64,000 nucleotides of DNA from contig NZ_LR027855.1 of assembly GCF_900607235.1 (NCBI RefSeq), positions 62,001 through 126,000 on the forward strand, read 5' to 3'. The notes beneath the pieces were generated by a model that had not been told where the DNA came from, searched no databases, and was given only the letters and a program-made list of their open reading frames with translations. Below, piece after piece: positions 1 through 8,913 of this stretch; the stretch's first letter is position 1, and the number at the start of each line of letters is the position of its first letter. Source of the DNA: Olivibacter jilunii (GTDB lineage: Bacteria > Bacteroidota > Bacteroidia > Sphingobacteriales > Sphingobacteriaceae). The position numbers and the translations under genes were made by a program.

Positions 1-60
1 TAATTTCCATTCGTCTCGCGTAATGCTCACGTACGGAGAATACTGTTCCTTCATTGCCAT
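1..60 (-). CDS. coaA: Probable pantothenate kinase, N-terminus only (cut by window edge)
   Basis: An ATG on the minus strand at 60 opens a frame that runs without a stop to base 1 and encodes 20 residues, MAMKEQYSPYVSITRDEWKL. The Y-S-P-Y followed by x(5-6)-R-D-E-W pattern resembles the N-terminus of type I (CoaA) pantothenate kinases, where a 'PY..F.R..W' segment precedes the kinase fold. CoaA phosphorylates pantothenate in the first step of coenzyme A synthesis. A second in-frame ATG lies at 54. Only the first 20 codons are visible, so the assignment rests on this short segment and is tentative; the rest of the gene lies to the left of the window. Confidence 0.5.
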   Translation of the reverse strand, partial: MAMKEQYSPYVSITRDEWKL

Positions 61-198
61 ATCAGTCATATTCCAAGTTTAAGCTTGCACGCGCAAACGT
101 AATAATTCAAAAGCCAAAAATCAAAATTCGTCCCCGCCAGGGGCTCCAATACAATCCATTTAACTACTTAACTATTCCCCCACTTAACCACGTAACTA

Positions 199-606
199 TT
201 AGGGAACCAAATTACTGTCAACTACGATTGGATTTGATAATATTTTATGTACCGGGCAGAGCTCCGCAATCTGAAGCAGCCGTTGCCGTTGGTCATCATC
301 CAAATTGCCAACCAATTTAATATGATTTTTTATGTAAGTCGTTTGCTGATGACTGCTTGGTACTACCTCCATTTTTACCGTTATGATAACTTCCTGCAAA
401 TCCCATTGCTTTCGATCGGCATACATCCTTAATGTAATAGCCGTACAAGAACCTAAACTCGAAAGTAACAATTCCTTCGGTCCTAATCCCTGATCAGTAC
501 CTCCCATAGACTCCGGTTCATCCGCTATTACGATATTTCGTCCATTGCTGACTTCTGTTTTATACCGTTCCTTTCCGATGGTAACTGTTACATTTACTTC
601 CGCCAT
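199..606 (-). CDS. OsmC/Ohr family peroxiredoxin-like protein
   Basis: This 135-residue protein has the two cysteines typical of the OsmC family: Cys54 in LGSCTAIT and Cys117 in AELCPVHK. OsmC/Ohr proteins are small dimeric cytoplasmic thiol peroxidases that reduce organic hydroperoxides. The sequence GPKELLLSSLGSCTA is the characteristic helix holding the first cysteine, and the length matches the YhfA/OsmC-like branch. The ATG at 606 directly follows an intergenic heptamer repeat tract. No partner gene (OhrR or other) is adjacent. The family is clear; Ohr versus OsmC versus YhfA substrate preference is not resolved. Confidence 0.88.
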   Translation of the reverse strand: MAEVNVTVTIGKERYKTEVSNGRNIVIADEPESMGGTDQGLGPKELLLSSLGSCTAITLRMYADRKQWDLQEVIITVKMEVVPSSHQQTTYIKNHIKLVGNLDDDQRQRLLQIAELCPVHKILSNPIVVDSNLVP

Positions 607-610
607 GCTA

Positions 611-707
611 GTTGTTAGTTATTCGTTGTTAGTTGTTAGTTATTCGTTGTTAGTTGTTAGTGAAAATTTACTTTTTACTTTTTACTTTTTACTTTTTACT
701 TTTTACT
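611..707. repeat. Heptamer-based tandem repeats
   Basis: Two short tandem arrays fill the gap between the OsmC and SpmAB genes. At 611-660 a 21-bp unit, GTTGTTAGTTATTCGTTGTTA, occurs 2.4 times and is itself three 7-bp words. At 670-707 the 7-bp unit ACTTTTT occurs five times plus three bases, and this array runs into the stop codon of the SpmAB gene. No gene or promoter was recognised here. Confidence 0.9.
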
Positions 708-1938
708 ATCCAAAAAAGATGTAAGCGATAATAATGGCTGCAATTATCCCTGCGAGTTCGGCTAAGAGAGCAGCAGGTAAAGCATGTCGCGTTCTTTTAA
801 TGGCCACTGATCCGAAGTATACTGCTAACACATAAAAAGTTGTTTCCGTACTTCCTTGAATGACACAAGCCACGCGCGACGCAAAATCATCGGCACCTTT
901 GGCATGCATTAAATCAATCATCAATCCACGCGCACCGCTTCCGCTCATCGGTTTCATAAAAGCGACAGGAAGCGCCTCCACAAAGCGCGTATCCAAACCC
1001 GCCCAGCTAACAATTGCACTGACGCCCTGAACCAGGTAGTCCATCGCACCGGATGCTCGAAAAACTCCTACAGCTACCAAAATCCCTACTAAATAGGGGA
1101 TAATTTTTACAGCAACTTCAAAACCCTCTTTAGCCCCCTCAATAAATGATTCAAAAACATTCACTTTGCGGTAGAAGGCTAGGGCAATGAATGAAATAAT
1201 TACCGTGAAGAGAATGACATTGCTTGCAACCTGCGATATAGCATTGATTTCTTCCTGGCTCAGCGTGGAAAAGTAGTACAAGAGTCCGCCGATCAAGATT
1301 GTCAGACCGCCCACATAAGCTATGATAACTTTATTGAACAGGTTAATACGCTGATAAATAGCGGTCACTACCAAACCGACCAAAGTAGAAAAGAAGGTTG
1401 CCAGCAGGATGGGAATGAACACATCGGACGGATCTATAGCTCCTGCTTCCTTCCGGTAAGCCATGATGGTAATTGGCAAGAGTGTCAAACTTGACGCATT
1501 CAATACTAAAAACATGATTTGCGCATTGCTTGCCGTATCTTTATTTGGGTTCAGTTCCTGTAGTTCTTTCATAGCCTTTAGACCTACCGGTGTCGCCGCA
1601 TTATCAAGGCCCAACATATTAGCCGAGAAATTCATCAAAACCGAACCCAACGCCGGGTGATTTTTAGGAATCTCCGGAAAAAGTTTATTAAAAAAAGGCC
1701 CTACTAAACGAGCAAAAATGTTAATCATGCCGCCCTTTTCGCCAATTTTCATGATGCCTAGCCAAAAAGACATTAAACCGATCAGGCCCAGGGAAATCTC
1801 GGCGCCTGTCTTTGCCGTATCGAAAGTTCCATTTACAATCGCCTGAAAAATCTCCTGGTCTCCAAGAAAAATCAGCTTAAAAAGCGCGACAACAAAAGCA
1901 ATTAAGAAGAAGGCTATCCAAACGTAATTTAAAGCCAT
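706..1938 (-). CDS. SpmA/SpmB-type nucleoside recognition (Gate) domain membrane protein
   Basis: The 410-residue hydrophobic protein has about ten predicted membrane segments and two halves that resemble SpmA and SpmB of Bacillus joined in one chain. The first half contains GLIGLMSFWLGIMKIGEKGG and the NMLGLDNAATPVGLKAM segment typical of SpmA. The second half has FIEGAKEGFEVAVKIIPYLV and PVAFMKPMSGSGARGL typical of SpmB. Bacteroidota do not sporulate; these fused 'spore maturation' proteins are common in the phylum and have no settled function, although Gate domains are linked to transport of nucleosides or small ions. The gene appears monocistronic. Confidence 0.87.
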   Translation of the reverse strand: MALNYVWIAFFLIAFVVALFKLIFLGDQEIFQAIVNGTFDTAKTGAEISLGLIGLMSFWLGIMKIGEKGGMINIFARLVGPFFNKLFPEIPKNHPALGSVLMNFSANMLGLDNAATPVGLKAMKELQELNPNKDTASNAQIMFLVLNASSLTLLPITIMAYRKEAGAIDPSDVFIPILLATFFSTLVGLVVTAIYQRINLFNKVIIAYVGGLTILIGGLLYYFSTLSQEEINAISQVASNVILFTVIISFIALAFYRKVNVFESFIEGAKEGFEVAVKIIPYLVGILVAVGVFRASGAMDYLVQGVSAIVSWAGLDTRFVEALPVAFMKPMSGSGARGLMIDLMHAKGADDFASRVACVIQGSTETTFYVLAVYFGSVAIKRTRHALPAALLAELAGIIAAIIIAYIFFG

Positions 1939-1941
1939 TAT

Positions 1942-2000
1942 TAGCTAGTTGTTAGTTATTAGTTGTCAGCTATTAGTTGTCAGCTATTAGTTATTAGTTG
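1942..2000. repeat. TTAGTTGT/CAGCTATTAG word repeat
   Basis: The short gap upstream of the SpmAB gene consists of repeated words such as TAGTTGTTAGTTATTAG and TTGTCAGCTATTAG. These belong to the same degenerate 7- to 8-bp family seen elsewhere between genes. No promoter element was identified in it. Confidence 0.7.
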
Positions 2001-2028
2001 CATAAGCCTAAAGCCTATATTTCATCCC

Positions 2029-3093
2029 TCAAGACCATAAATTTCTGTTCAAAAAACTCCAAGGCTTTTCATGGGAACCATTCTTCTTTTGTTCTTCGAT
2101 TAAGAAGTCAGCCATTTCATCCAGTATTAAATGATTCTCACTCACCGTACGGTCTCCCAAAGCAATTAAACGTTTCATATTCGATTCCTCTGCAGCATCT
2201 AAACTCTCCTGAATGCTGTTGAGATTTTCCGGTTCGATCCGCAGATAATCTTTTTCCTTGTTTGACGACCGGAACAGCTGGTGAAGGAAAAAGTCGCTGC
2301 TTTCGGCCACACCGCTCATCATGATGTCAATTAGAGCCGGTACCATGGAAATAGCCCGACTTTTTTTAAAATGCTCTAAGTTATACGATTTTCTCGATCG
2401 CCCCGTTCCCAAAGAAAAAATATGAATATCATTGATTTTCGTTTGATTAAATGCCCGAGTTACTTCAACTAAACCACTTAAAGCAGGATTTGTTGCAAAA
2501 ACACCGCCATCTAATAAAGGGTACCGTGTTCCTGATAACGAGTAAATTTCGGCGACACTAAAATAAGTCGGTGCGGCAGAGGTAGCCCGACAAACATCTT
2601 TGAGATAAAAGTCACGCACGTCACCCCGTTCAATAGCTGTCTGCTGCCTAAAAAAATGTGTCTTCCTAAGCTCTATGTTATAAGCAGAGATGATACAAGG
2701 TTTGATGAGTTCACTTAACTGCGTCTTTCCAAAATATTTCTGCAGCACACTTTCCAATGTAGCACTATTATAACGCTCACTGGTTAAACCCAAGCTTGAG
2801 GTAATGCGCTTGAAAAAACTCATTCTAAAAATATCGTGACCATATTTTAGATACATTTCCAAAGCTTCTTTGGCAGAAAAACGAGGTCGTTTGGGGTCTG
2901 ATTGATCAGGGCAGAGCAGTAGGCAAACCAAAATACCTCCGGTACTCGTACCGGCAAAAAAATCAAAAAAATCTACGATAGCTGCTGAGGGATTGTTCGT
3001 CTTTTGCTTCAGTTTTTCTTCCAAAGCAACCAAGATCATTCCCGGAATGATCCCTCGAATCCCACCACCATCAATAGATAAGATTTTCTTCAT
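2029..3093 (-). CDS. Patatin-like phospholipase
   Basis: This 354-residue protein shows the patatin signature in order. The oxyanion loop DGGGIRG lies at residues 8-14, the nucleophile elbow GTSTGG at 48-53 with Ser50 as catalytic serine, and the catalytic aspartate motif LDGG at about 194-197 (Asp195). Patatin-like enzymes are Ser-Asp dyad lipid acyl hydrolases. There is no signal peptide, so it should be cytoplasmic or peripheral to the membrane. The length and the KKILSIDGGGIRGIIPG start match the CBASS/CapV-like and housekeeping bacterial patatins, but no cGAS-like nucleotidyltransferase is adjacent, so a defence role is not supported. Confidence 0.92.
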   Translation of the reverse strand: MKKILSIDGGGIRGIIPGMILVALEEKLKQKTNNPSAAIVDFFDFFAGTSTGGILVCLLLCPDQSDPKRPRFSAKEALEMYLKYGHDIFRMSFFKRITSSLGLTSERYNSATLESVLQKYFGKTQLSELIKPCIISAYNIELRKTHFFRQQTAIERGDVRDFYLKDVCRATSAAPTYFSVAEIYSLSGTRYPLLDGGVFATNPALSGLVEVTRAFNQTKINDIHIFSLGTGRSRKSYNLEHFKKSRAISMVPALIDIMMSGVAESSDFFLHQLFRSSNKEKDYLRIEPENLNSIQESLDAAEESNMKRLIALGDRTVSENHLILDEMADFLIEEQKKNGSHEKPWSFLNRNLWS

Positions 3094-3107
3094 AAAGGTT
3101 GATATCA

Positions 3108-3188
3108 GTTAGTCAAGTAGTTGAGTCGTTAAGTAGTTAAGTAGGAATTTATCCTACTCAACTATTTATCTATTTCACTACTCAACCT
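3108..3188. repeat. Inverted TAGTTGAGT/ACTCAACTA repeat (hairpin)
   Basis: Upstream of the patatin gene, copies of the octamer word GTTAAGTA or GTTGAGTA (left half) face the reverse-complement words ACTCAACT (right half) around an ATTTA loop near 3149. The inner stem pairs AGTTAAGTAGGA with TCCTACTCAACT, 11 of 12 positions. The tract lies between the lpdA 3' end and the patatin start. It may work as a transcription terminator for neither, one or both genes; this is inference. Confidence 0.7.
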
Positions 3189-3189
3189 C

Positions 3190-4578
3190 CTACAAATGGA
3201 TTACCTCACCATAAGCATCCGCTGTAGCCTCCATAACAGCTTCACTCATCGTAGGGTGTGGGTGTATGGTTTTAATAATTTCATGTCCGGTAGTTTCCAG
3301 TTTGCGGGCGGCCACTACCTCGGCAATCATTTCCGTCACATTGGATCCGATCATATGTGCTCCTAAGAACTCGCCGTACTTCGCATCAAAAATAACCTTT
3401 ACAAAGCCATCCTTAGCACCCGCGGCACTTGCCTTACCTGAAGCTGAAAAAGGAAACTTGCCCACTTTAATTTCGTATCCGGCTTCCTTAGCGGCTTTTT
3501 CTGTATAACCAACAGAGGCAATTTCAGGCGAGCAATAAGTACATCCAGGAATATTATTATAATCAATTGGTTCAACATGTAAACCTTTGATCTTTTCTAC
3601 GCAGGTAATCCCTTCGGCAGAAGCAACGTGTGCTAAGGCTTGTCCTTTAACAATATCACCAATAGCATATACACCTTCTACATTAGTTTTGTAGAAATCA
3701 TCTACAACAACCCGGCCTTTATCAGTTTTTACACCGACTTCTTCTAAACCAAGGTTTTCGATGTTCGGAGTAATACCTACGGCAGACAACACAACCTCCG
3801 CTTCGATCACTTCTTCACCTTTTGCCGTTTTGATTTTCACCTTGCTAGGCGAAGCGCTGGTATCCACCGCCGTTACTTCAGCACCGGTTAAGATATTGAT
3901 GCCACTTTTTTTCAAGCTACGTTCCAACTGCTTAGAGATTTCTTCATCCTCAACTGGTACAATACGATCTAAATATTCAACAATCGTTACTTTCGTTCCG
4001 ATCGCATTGTAAAAATAAGCAAACTCTACACCGATAGCACCAGATCCTACGACCACTAATGAATTAGGCTGTTTATCCAAGTTCATGGCTTGACGATAGC
4101 CGATGATTTTTTTTCCATCCTGCTTAAGATTCGGAAGCTCACGCGAACGGGCGCCCGTTGCCAGTATTGTATGTTTGGCCGTGTACTCTTTAGTAGAACC
4201 ATCACCACCCTTTACCTCAATCTTACCGCCTTTTTTTATCTTAGCGGTACCCATGATTACATCAATTTTATTCTTTTTCATCAAGAATTGGATACCCTTA
4301 CTCATACCATCGGCCACGCCGCGACTTCTTTTAATAATCTCGCCAAAATCAGCCTCACCGCCCTCTACTTTGATACCGTAGTCAGCCGCGTGATTCAGAT
4401 ACTCAAAAACTTGCGCACTTTTAAGTAAAGCTTTCGTTGGGATACAACCCCAGTTAAGGCAGATACCGCCAAGAGATTCGCGTTCAACAATAGCCGTTTT
4501 GAAACCTAATTGTGAAGCTCTGATGGCTGCAACATAGCCTCCCGGGCCACTTCCAATTACAATGATGTCGTAATTCAT
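3190..4578 (-). CDS. lpdA: Dihydrolipoyl dehydrogenase (E3)
   Basis: The product (462 residues from the ATG at 4578) is the FAD-dependent E3 subunit that reoxidises dihydrolipoamide in 2-oxo acid dehydrogenase complexes. Visible features are the FAD-binding GSGPGG near the N-terminus, the redox disulfide GGICLNWGC (Cys40/Cys45), the NAD-binding GSGAIG, the second FAD motif YAIGD and the C-terminal HPHPTMSE with the catalytic histidine. Length is normal for the family. The frame is open 11 codons further upstream, but MNYDIIVIGSG is the usual E3 start. A TAGGTTTG sequence on the minus strand at 4677-4670 fits a -7 element about 90 bases upstream. No E1 or E2 gene is adjacent. Confidence 0.96.
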   Translation of the reverse strand: MNYDIIVIGSGPGGYVAAIRASQLGFKTAIVERESLGGICLNWGCIPTKALLKSAQVFEYLNHAADYGIKVEGGEADFGEIIKRSRGVADGMSKGIQFLMKKNKIDVIMGTAKIKKGGKIEVKGGDGSTKEYTAKHTILATGARSRELPNLKQDGKKIIGYRQAMNLDKQPNSLVVVGSGAIGVEFAYFYNAIGTKVTIVEYLDRIVPVEDEEISKQLERSLKKSGINILTGAEVTAVDTSASPSKVKIKTAKGEEVIEAEVVLSAVGITPNIENLGLEEVGVKTDKGRVVVDDFYKTNVEGVYAIGDIVKGQALAHVASAEGITCVEKIKGLHVEPIDYNNIPGCTYCSPEIASVGYTEKAAKEAGYEIKVGKFPFSASGKASAAGAKDGFVKVIFDAKYGEFLGAHMIGSNVTEMIAEVVAARKLETTGHEIIKTIHPHPTMSEAVMEATADAYGEVIHL

Positions 4579-4611
4579 TCTTATAAAAATTAATTCGTTT
4601 CGATAGTACAA

Positions 4612-5199
4612 TTAGCTTATACCCATTGAACAAGCCAAGAACGTGTTTGTCAAACAAGTATTACTTCCGCAAACCTAATAAAAATTCTTAGAATTAGAAG
4701 ATTTCCGGGCTGTGTCGGCATTTTTTTACCTTAGGGAAATAGTTGAAGTAGTAGAGTAGTTGAGTGGGCAAATAGTTAAGTGGTTGGGTAGGGGATTTAC
4801 TAGTAACAACAGCAACAGTATATACTTACCGGCAGGCAGTCTAATCAGGCTGATAGCTTATTTCCGACAGCAGACAACAGCTCTTGTTACATTTACCATT
4901 ACCTAAAGCATGTACCACAGGGGGCATGATTGTGATTTTGAAAAAAGTTATCCACAATCCACATTCGAAAATTCGAAACAATTTTAACCAATAAACAATT
5001 AAAAATCAGAAAAGACTTTATAGATTTCTAAACAGTTACAAAAACAATTGGATACCGCAAGATCGATCTGTAAATTATTCACACCCAAGCATCAAGTAAC
5101 ATTAACTTAATATTAAATTAACACAAAACCTGCTAATTATTCCTCGCGAGCTATTTAATTTTGTACCGAAAAACAAATTATTCAATCAATTCAACGCAC
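4612..5199. other. 588-bp AT-rich intergenic region with two DnaA-box matches
   Basis: No gene is visible. The region contains octamer words of the GTTGAGTA type at about 4740-4790 and a short CCGGCAGGCAG module near 4830. TTATCCACA at 4948-4956 and TTATTCACA at 5075-5083 both match the DnaA box TTATNCACA in the same orientation, with very AT-rich DNA between them. The right end carries the promoter of the TonB receptor. Two boxes alone do not make an origin of replication. Confidence 0.5.
5156..5163 (+). promoter_or_regulatory. Probable -7 promoter element of the TonB receptor gene
   Basis: TAATTTTG matches the Bacteroidota -7 consensus TAnnTTTG and lies 36 bases before the chosen ATG at 5200. 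A convincing -33 TTTG was not seen, so this is a one-element match. Confidence 0.5.
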
Positions 5200-7830
5200 A
5201 TGAAGAAGTTTTTACTTTCTTTCAAATCATTAAGACGTAGCCAATACCTTTTCAGTAAGGCTACGCTATTATTAGCATTGTTCTTGCTAATTAATACCAA
5301 ATTTTCTTTTGCGCAGCAAGCTATCCAAGGGATTGTAACCGACGGAACAAACCCAATAGCCGGGGCAACGATATCAATTACCGGAACGTCACGATCAACT
5401 TCTACGGACGTTGATGGAAAGTTCTCGTTAAGTACAACTAGGGAATCGGGTGAGATTGTAATTAGCTATGTAGGTTACGACGTGGAAAAAGTCAACTTTT
5501 CATCTGGGACTACTGACATTGGTACTATATCACTAAAACAAAGCGCACAATCTCTTGACGAAGTGATTGTACAGATAGGAAGTGGTTTAATAGATTTGGC
5601 AAAGGATAGAAAAACACCAATTGCAGTATCTACTATAAGCACTACAGAAATCCAGCAGAAAGCAGGAAATCAAGAATTCCCAGAACTCCTGAAAAATACT
5701 CCTTCAGTTTACGTGGCAGGTCAAGCAGGAGGTTATGGCGATTCTAGAATCATTGTTCGTGGATTTGATCAAACGAATACCGCGTTTCTTTTAAATGGTC
5801 AGCCCATAAACGGAATGGAAGACGGTAACATGTATTGGTCTAACTGGTCAGGCCTTGCTGATGTGGCAAATGCATTACAGATACAGCGAGGATTAGGTTC
5901 CTCCAAATTAGCCATTTCATCCGTCGGAGGAACAGTTAACATCGTTACAAAGTCTACAGACCTAACCCGAGGTGGTTTTGCTCAAGCACTGATTGGCAAT
6001 AACAATTACCAAAAGACAACTCTTGCCTATAACACCGGTTTATCAGAAAATGGGTGGGCAGCAAGTATTATGTTGACAAACTGGGCAGGAGACGGTTATA
6101 ACAAAGGAACGAGAGGAAATGGACAGAATTATTTTTTCTCGCTGGGCTACAAACCTAACGAAAAACATGCCTTTAACTTCTTGATTTTCGGAGCCCCTCA
6201 GAAACACGATCAAAATTTCACCAAAAGTATATCGAGTTATCTTCAAAATGGAAAAAGATACAATACAAACTATGGCTTCCTAGGTGGAGATTATCTTAGT
6301 GAAAGAACTAATTATTATCATAAACCCGTAGTTAACTTGAACTGGGATTTCAATATCGACGAAAAATCGACTTTATCAACTGTGGCTTATGCATCCTGGG
6401 GACGCGGTGGCGGCACAGGTAACTGGGGAAGCAGCAGTGCTAAAAAATATACACCAAGTGGCCATATCGATTTCAATGCTATAAAAACAAATAACGAAGC
6501 TATTGAAGGAGGGATCGGTGATTTCAATAATGGCGCCTATGCTATTCGGGCTTCCGTAAATAATCACGCTTGGTATGGTTTGGTTTCTAATTTCAACAGG
6601 CAGATAAACGAAAATCTAACTTATAATCTTGGTCTTGATGTAAGAACCTATAAAGGTACTCATTATCGAATGCTAACCAACCTGATGGGTTTGACTGGTT
6701 GGCATATCAATGACAATATGCAATACCCTAACGGTTATAACGTAACTGAAACATTCAGTATTAATCCCTGGAAAGCACTAACAAACAGTGTAGACAATAA
6801 TCAAAAGGTTGATTACGATTATGATGAGCGAATAACTTACGGTGGCTTATTCGGTCAGATCGAGTATTCAAACGAAGACTTTTCAGCTTTCCTACAAGGC
6901 GCATTGTCTAATCAGTCTCACGTGAGATGGGATAGATTTCAATACACGAAAGAAAATGAAAAGTCAGAAAAAGTAAACAATATCGGTTACAATATTAAAG
7001 GGGGGCTTAGTTATAATATTACGGAAAATCATGTCATATTTGGAAACACAGGGTATTATTCAAGACAACCGTACCACGATAACATTTATTTGAACTTCGG
7101 TAATGATGTAAATCCACTGACTAGCAACGAGAAGATATTCGGCGTTGAGTTCGGTTACAAATTCATCAGCACATTCTTTAGTGCAAATTTGAACGCCTAC
7201 AGAACATCATGGAAAGATAGAGTTACAACTACTTCAGATACAAATGATGATGGGCAGTTGATCTACACAAACAACTCTGGATTAAGCCAATTGCATCAAG
7301 GCCTTGAATTGGACTTCGTTGCAAAACCGTTGCCAAAACTTGACCTAAGAGGGTTTGCGTCCATTGGTGACTGGAAATATGATGACAATGCATTACAAAG
7401 GACATACGATGAAAGTTTAAATCTTTTATCTGAAGAAGTAACTGATGTAAAGGGTGGAAAAGTTGGCGATGCTGCACAGACAACCTTCGGATTAGGCGTC
7501 GCGTATCGTATAACAAGCAGTTTATCAGTTGATGCCGACTATAGGAACTATTCAAATTTATATGCCGATGTGGTTACTAAAGATAACATCAAACTTCCAA
7601 ATTATGACCTTGTAGATGCAGGCTTAAATTATCGTATAAGCTTTAACAAAACTGCTTTAAACTTACGTCTAAACGTAAATAACATATTTGACAGAGTTTA
7701 TCTTTCAGAAATGACTTCAGCAAGACCAGTCGAAGAAGGAACCGAGACGTATAAAGGAATCAATACAAGCAATAACGTTTTCTTTGGAAACGGTACTACT
7801 TGGAACTTTGGTATGAAATTTAGTTTCTAA
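5200..7830 (+). CDS. TonB-dependent receptor with CarboxypepD_reg-like domain
   Basis: The 876-residue outer-membrane protein (from the ATG at 5200) begins with a signal peptide ending near FSFAQ. A CarboxypepD_reg-like beta-sandwich follows (QGIVTDG to about ISLKQS), then the plug domain, with the IIVRGFDQTNTAFLLNGQP and VNIVTKS segments, and a long beta-barrel ending in an aromatic residue (WNFGMKFSF). There is no SusD partner, and the SusC-type plug signature is weak. It is therefore better called a general TonB receptor than a SusC. The gene is monocistronic and ends at a strong terminator. The substrate cannot be deduced from sequence or neighbours. The frame is open 13 codons upstream of MKKFLLSF, but those codons lack signal-peptide character. 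Confidence 0.9.
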   Translation: MKKFLLSFKSLRRSQYLFSKATLLLALFLLINTKFSFAQQAIQGIVTDGTNPIAGATISITGTSRSTSTDVDGKFSLSTTRESGEIVISYVGYDVEKVNFSSGTTDIGTISLKQSAQSLDEVIVQIGSGLIDLAKDRKTPIAVSTISTTEIQQKAGNQEFPELLKNTPSVYVAGQAGGYGDSRIIVRGFDQTNTAFLLNGQPINGMEDGNMYWSNWSGLADVANALQIQRGLGSSKLAISSVGGTVNIVTKSTDLTRGGFAQALIGNNNYQKTTLAYNTGLSENGWAASIMLTNWAGDGYNKGTRGNGQNYFFSLGYKPNEKHAFNFLIFGAPQKHDQNFTKSISSYLQNGKRYNTNYGFLGGDYLSERTNYYHKPVVNLNWDFNIDEKSTLSTVAYASWGRGGGTGNWGSSSAKKYTPSGHIDFNAIKTNNEAIEGGIGDFNNGAYAIRASVNNHAWYGLVSNFNRQINENLTYNLGLDVRTYKGTHYRMLTNLMGLTGWHINDNMQYPNGYNVTETFSINPWKALTNSVDNNQKVDYDYDERITYGGLFGQIEYSNEDFSAFLQGALSNQSHVRWDRFQYTKENEKSEKVNNIGYNIKGGLSYNITENHVIFGNTGYYSRQPYHDNIYLNFGNDVNPLTSNEKIFGVEFGYKFISTFFSANLNAYRTSWKDRVTTTSDTNDDGQLIYTNNSGLSQLHQGLELDFVAKPLPKLDLRGFASIGDWKYDDNALQRTYDESLNLLSEEVTDVKGGKVGDAAQTTFGLGVAYRITSSLSVDADYRNYSNLYADVVTKDNIKLPNYDLVDAGLNYRISFNKTALNLRLNVNNIFDRVYLSEMTSARPVEEGTETYKGINTSNNVFFGNGTTWNFGMKFSF

Positions 7831-7854
7831 ATTGAACATACTTTTTCTTCACAT

Positions 7855-7890
7855 AAAGCCGTCTCAGAATCTTGAGACGGCTTTTCGTTT
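7855..7890 (+). terminator. Rho-independent terminator after the TonB receptor gene
   Basis: A 12-bp perfect stem, AAAGCCGTCTCA at 7855-7866 pairing with TGAGACGGCTTT at 7873-7884, closes a 6-base loop and is followed by a T-rich tail (TTCGTTTT). It starts 24 bases after the stop codon at 7830. The A-tract on the left arm makes it potentially bidirectional. Confidence 0.9.
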
Positions 7891-8150
7891 TATAGACAAA
7901 TATCTAGTTGTTATTGAGCCACGTAAACTAGCTTCGCAAAATCATACGAGAATGACTGGAATTTAGGATTACGATATCAATGATTGTGATTCAAACTGTG
8001 AAAAGATAGTATACCCTTAGGCCGATCTCATAAGACGAGTACACAAAATCCAAGAAAGAGATAATCAATCTATTTATAAAGGTCCACTTTTCTAGAATAG
8101 ATGTTGGTTCTCGTTACCTCATTGATACCGAAAATTATTTTGGGGCAGAA
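7891..8150. other. 260-bp gap without a recognised gene
   Basis: AT-rich sequence lies between the TonB receptor terminator and the 3' end of the DUF6174 gene. I see no convincing ORF, repeat module or promoter. A short minus-strand open stretch near 8080-8150 is too short to support a gene. Confidence 0.6.
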
Positions 8151-8768
8151 TTAAATCCCTTCAACCAAAGTTATCGTAATCCCCCTAAAACAATCGTCCG
8201 CGCAATTGTCCTCCACAAATCCACAAGAGGAAATGATACCATTATTCTTTGCTTCAAAGAAGGTTTGAGCATTATTCCGTTTCTTCAACCAATCACTCTT
8301 TGCCTTTTCATATATTTGGTCCAAGGTGCAAGTTAGTGCACCGCCCGTATTTGCGTGATTGTTTAAGTTAGCCTGATTCTCGGACCATGTTAGCATTTTC
8401 AGCATACTGTCTGCACTGGGTAAATGTTCGGTGTTTCCCTGATACCTCTTTGATAAACTATCAAGCATTAGCTGAGCAGTTTCTAAATTCCAACCGTCTG
8501 CTGGCATTCGGATATCATTAAAAACAGTATAACGAAAATCTCGCCCCGTTACTTCTCCATTGTTTACGGTAATAGTTGTTTCCCATGCCGCACCTGCCCA
8601 TGTAGCTCCACTTACCACATATCTATAAGAATTATTACTCGATTCTTTAAAATCCAACCAAGCTTTATAACTCTGCTCATAGTCATTTTCATAGTCCATA
8701 TCACTCTTATCACAAGCGATGCAAAAGAGAGACAGAAAAAAAACAAAAAGGTACATTTTTCTTTCCAT
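8151..8768 (-). CDS. DUF6174-like lipoprotein
   Basis: This 205-residue protein starts with a lipoprotein signal peptide whose lipobox is FCIAC, so the mature protein would be lipid-anchored at Cys. The region SYRYVVSGATWAGAAWETTITVNNGEVTGRDF resembles DUF6174 proteins, in which an N-x-Y-x-Y segment precedes a 'vxnGkv' hairpin. Function is unknown. Four cysteines at the C-terminus (CGFVEDNCADDCF and an earlier one) could form disulfides in the periplasm. ATG codons at 8768 and 8756 are both possible starts. It has no operon partners. Confidence 0.65.
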   Translation of the reverse strand: MERKMYLFVFFLSLFCIACDKSDMDYENDYEQSYKAWLDFKESSNNSYRYVVSGATWAGAAWETTITVNNGEVTGRDFRYTVFNDIRMPADGWNLETAQLMLDSLSKRYQGNTEHLPSADSMLKMLTWSENQANLNNHANTGGALTCTLDQIYEKAKSDWLKKRNNAQTFFEAKNNGIISSCGFVEDNCADDCFRGITITLVEGI

Positions 8769-8913
8769 AATAAGGTGTTTATATCTATTATATCGTAACG
8801 TGTTTAGCTAAAAAAGAGCTACAACAACTTTCAGAAATCAGCTCTTAACTTAACAAAGGAATCTGCAAGGAATTCACCTTTAACCTAATAGATGAAGATG
8901 TATATATTATAAG

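Noticed and set aside
2029-3093. Patatin considered as a CBASS effector (CapV)
   Set aside because: No cGAS/DncV-like nucleotidyltransferase or ubiquitin-like accessory gene is adjacent; the neighbours are housekeeping genes.
8080-8150. Short minus-strand open stretch downstream of the DUF6174 gene (PKIIFGINEVTRTNIYS)
   Set aside because: It is about 24 codons without its own start and could be chance; no homologous family was recognised.
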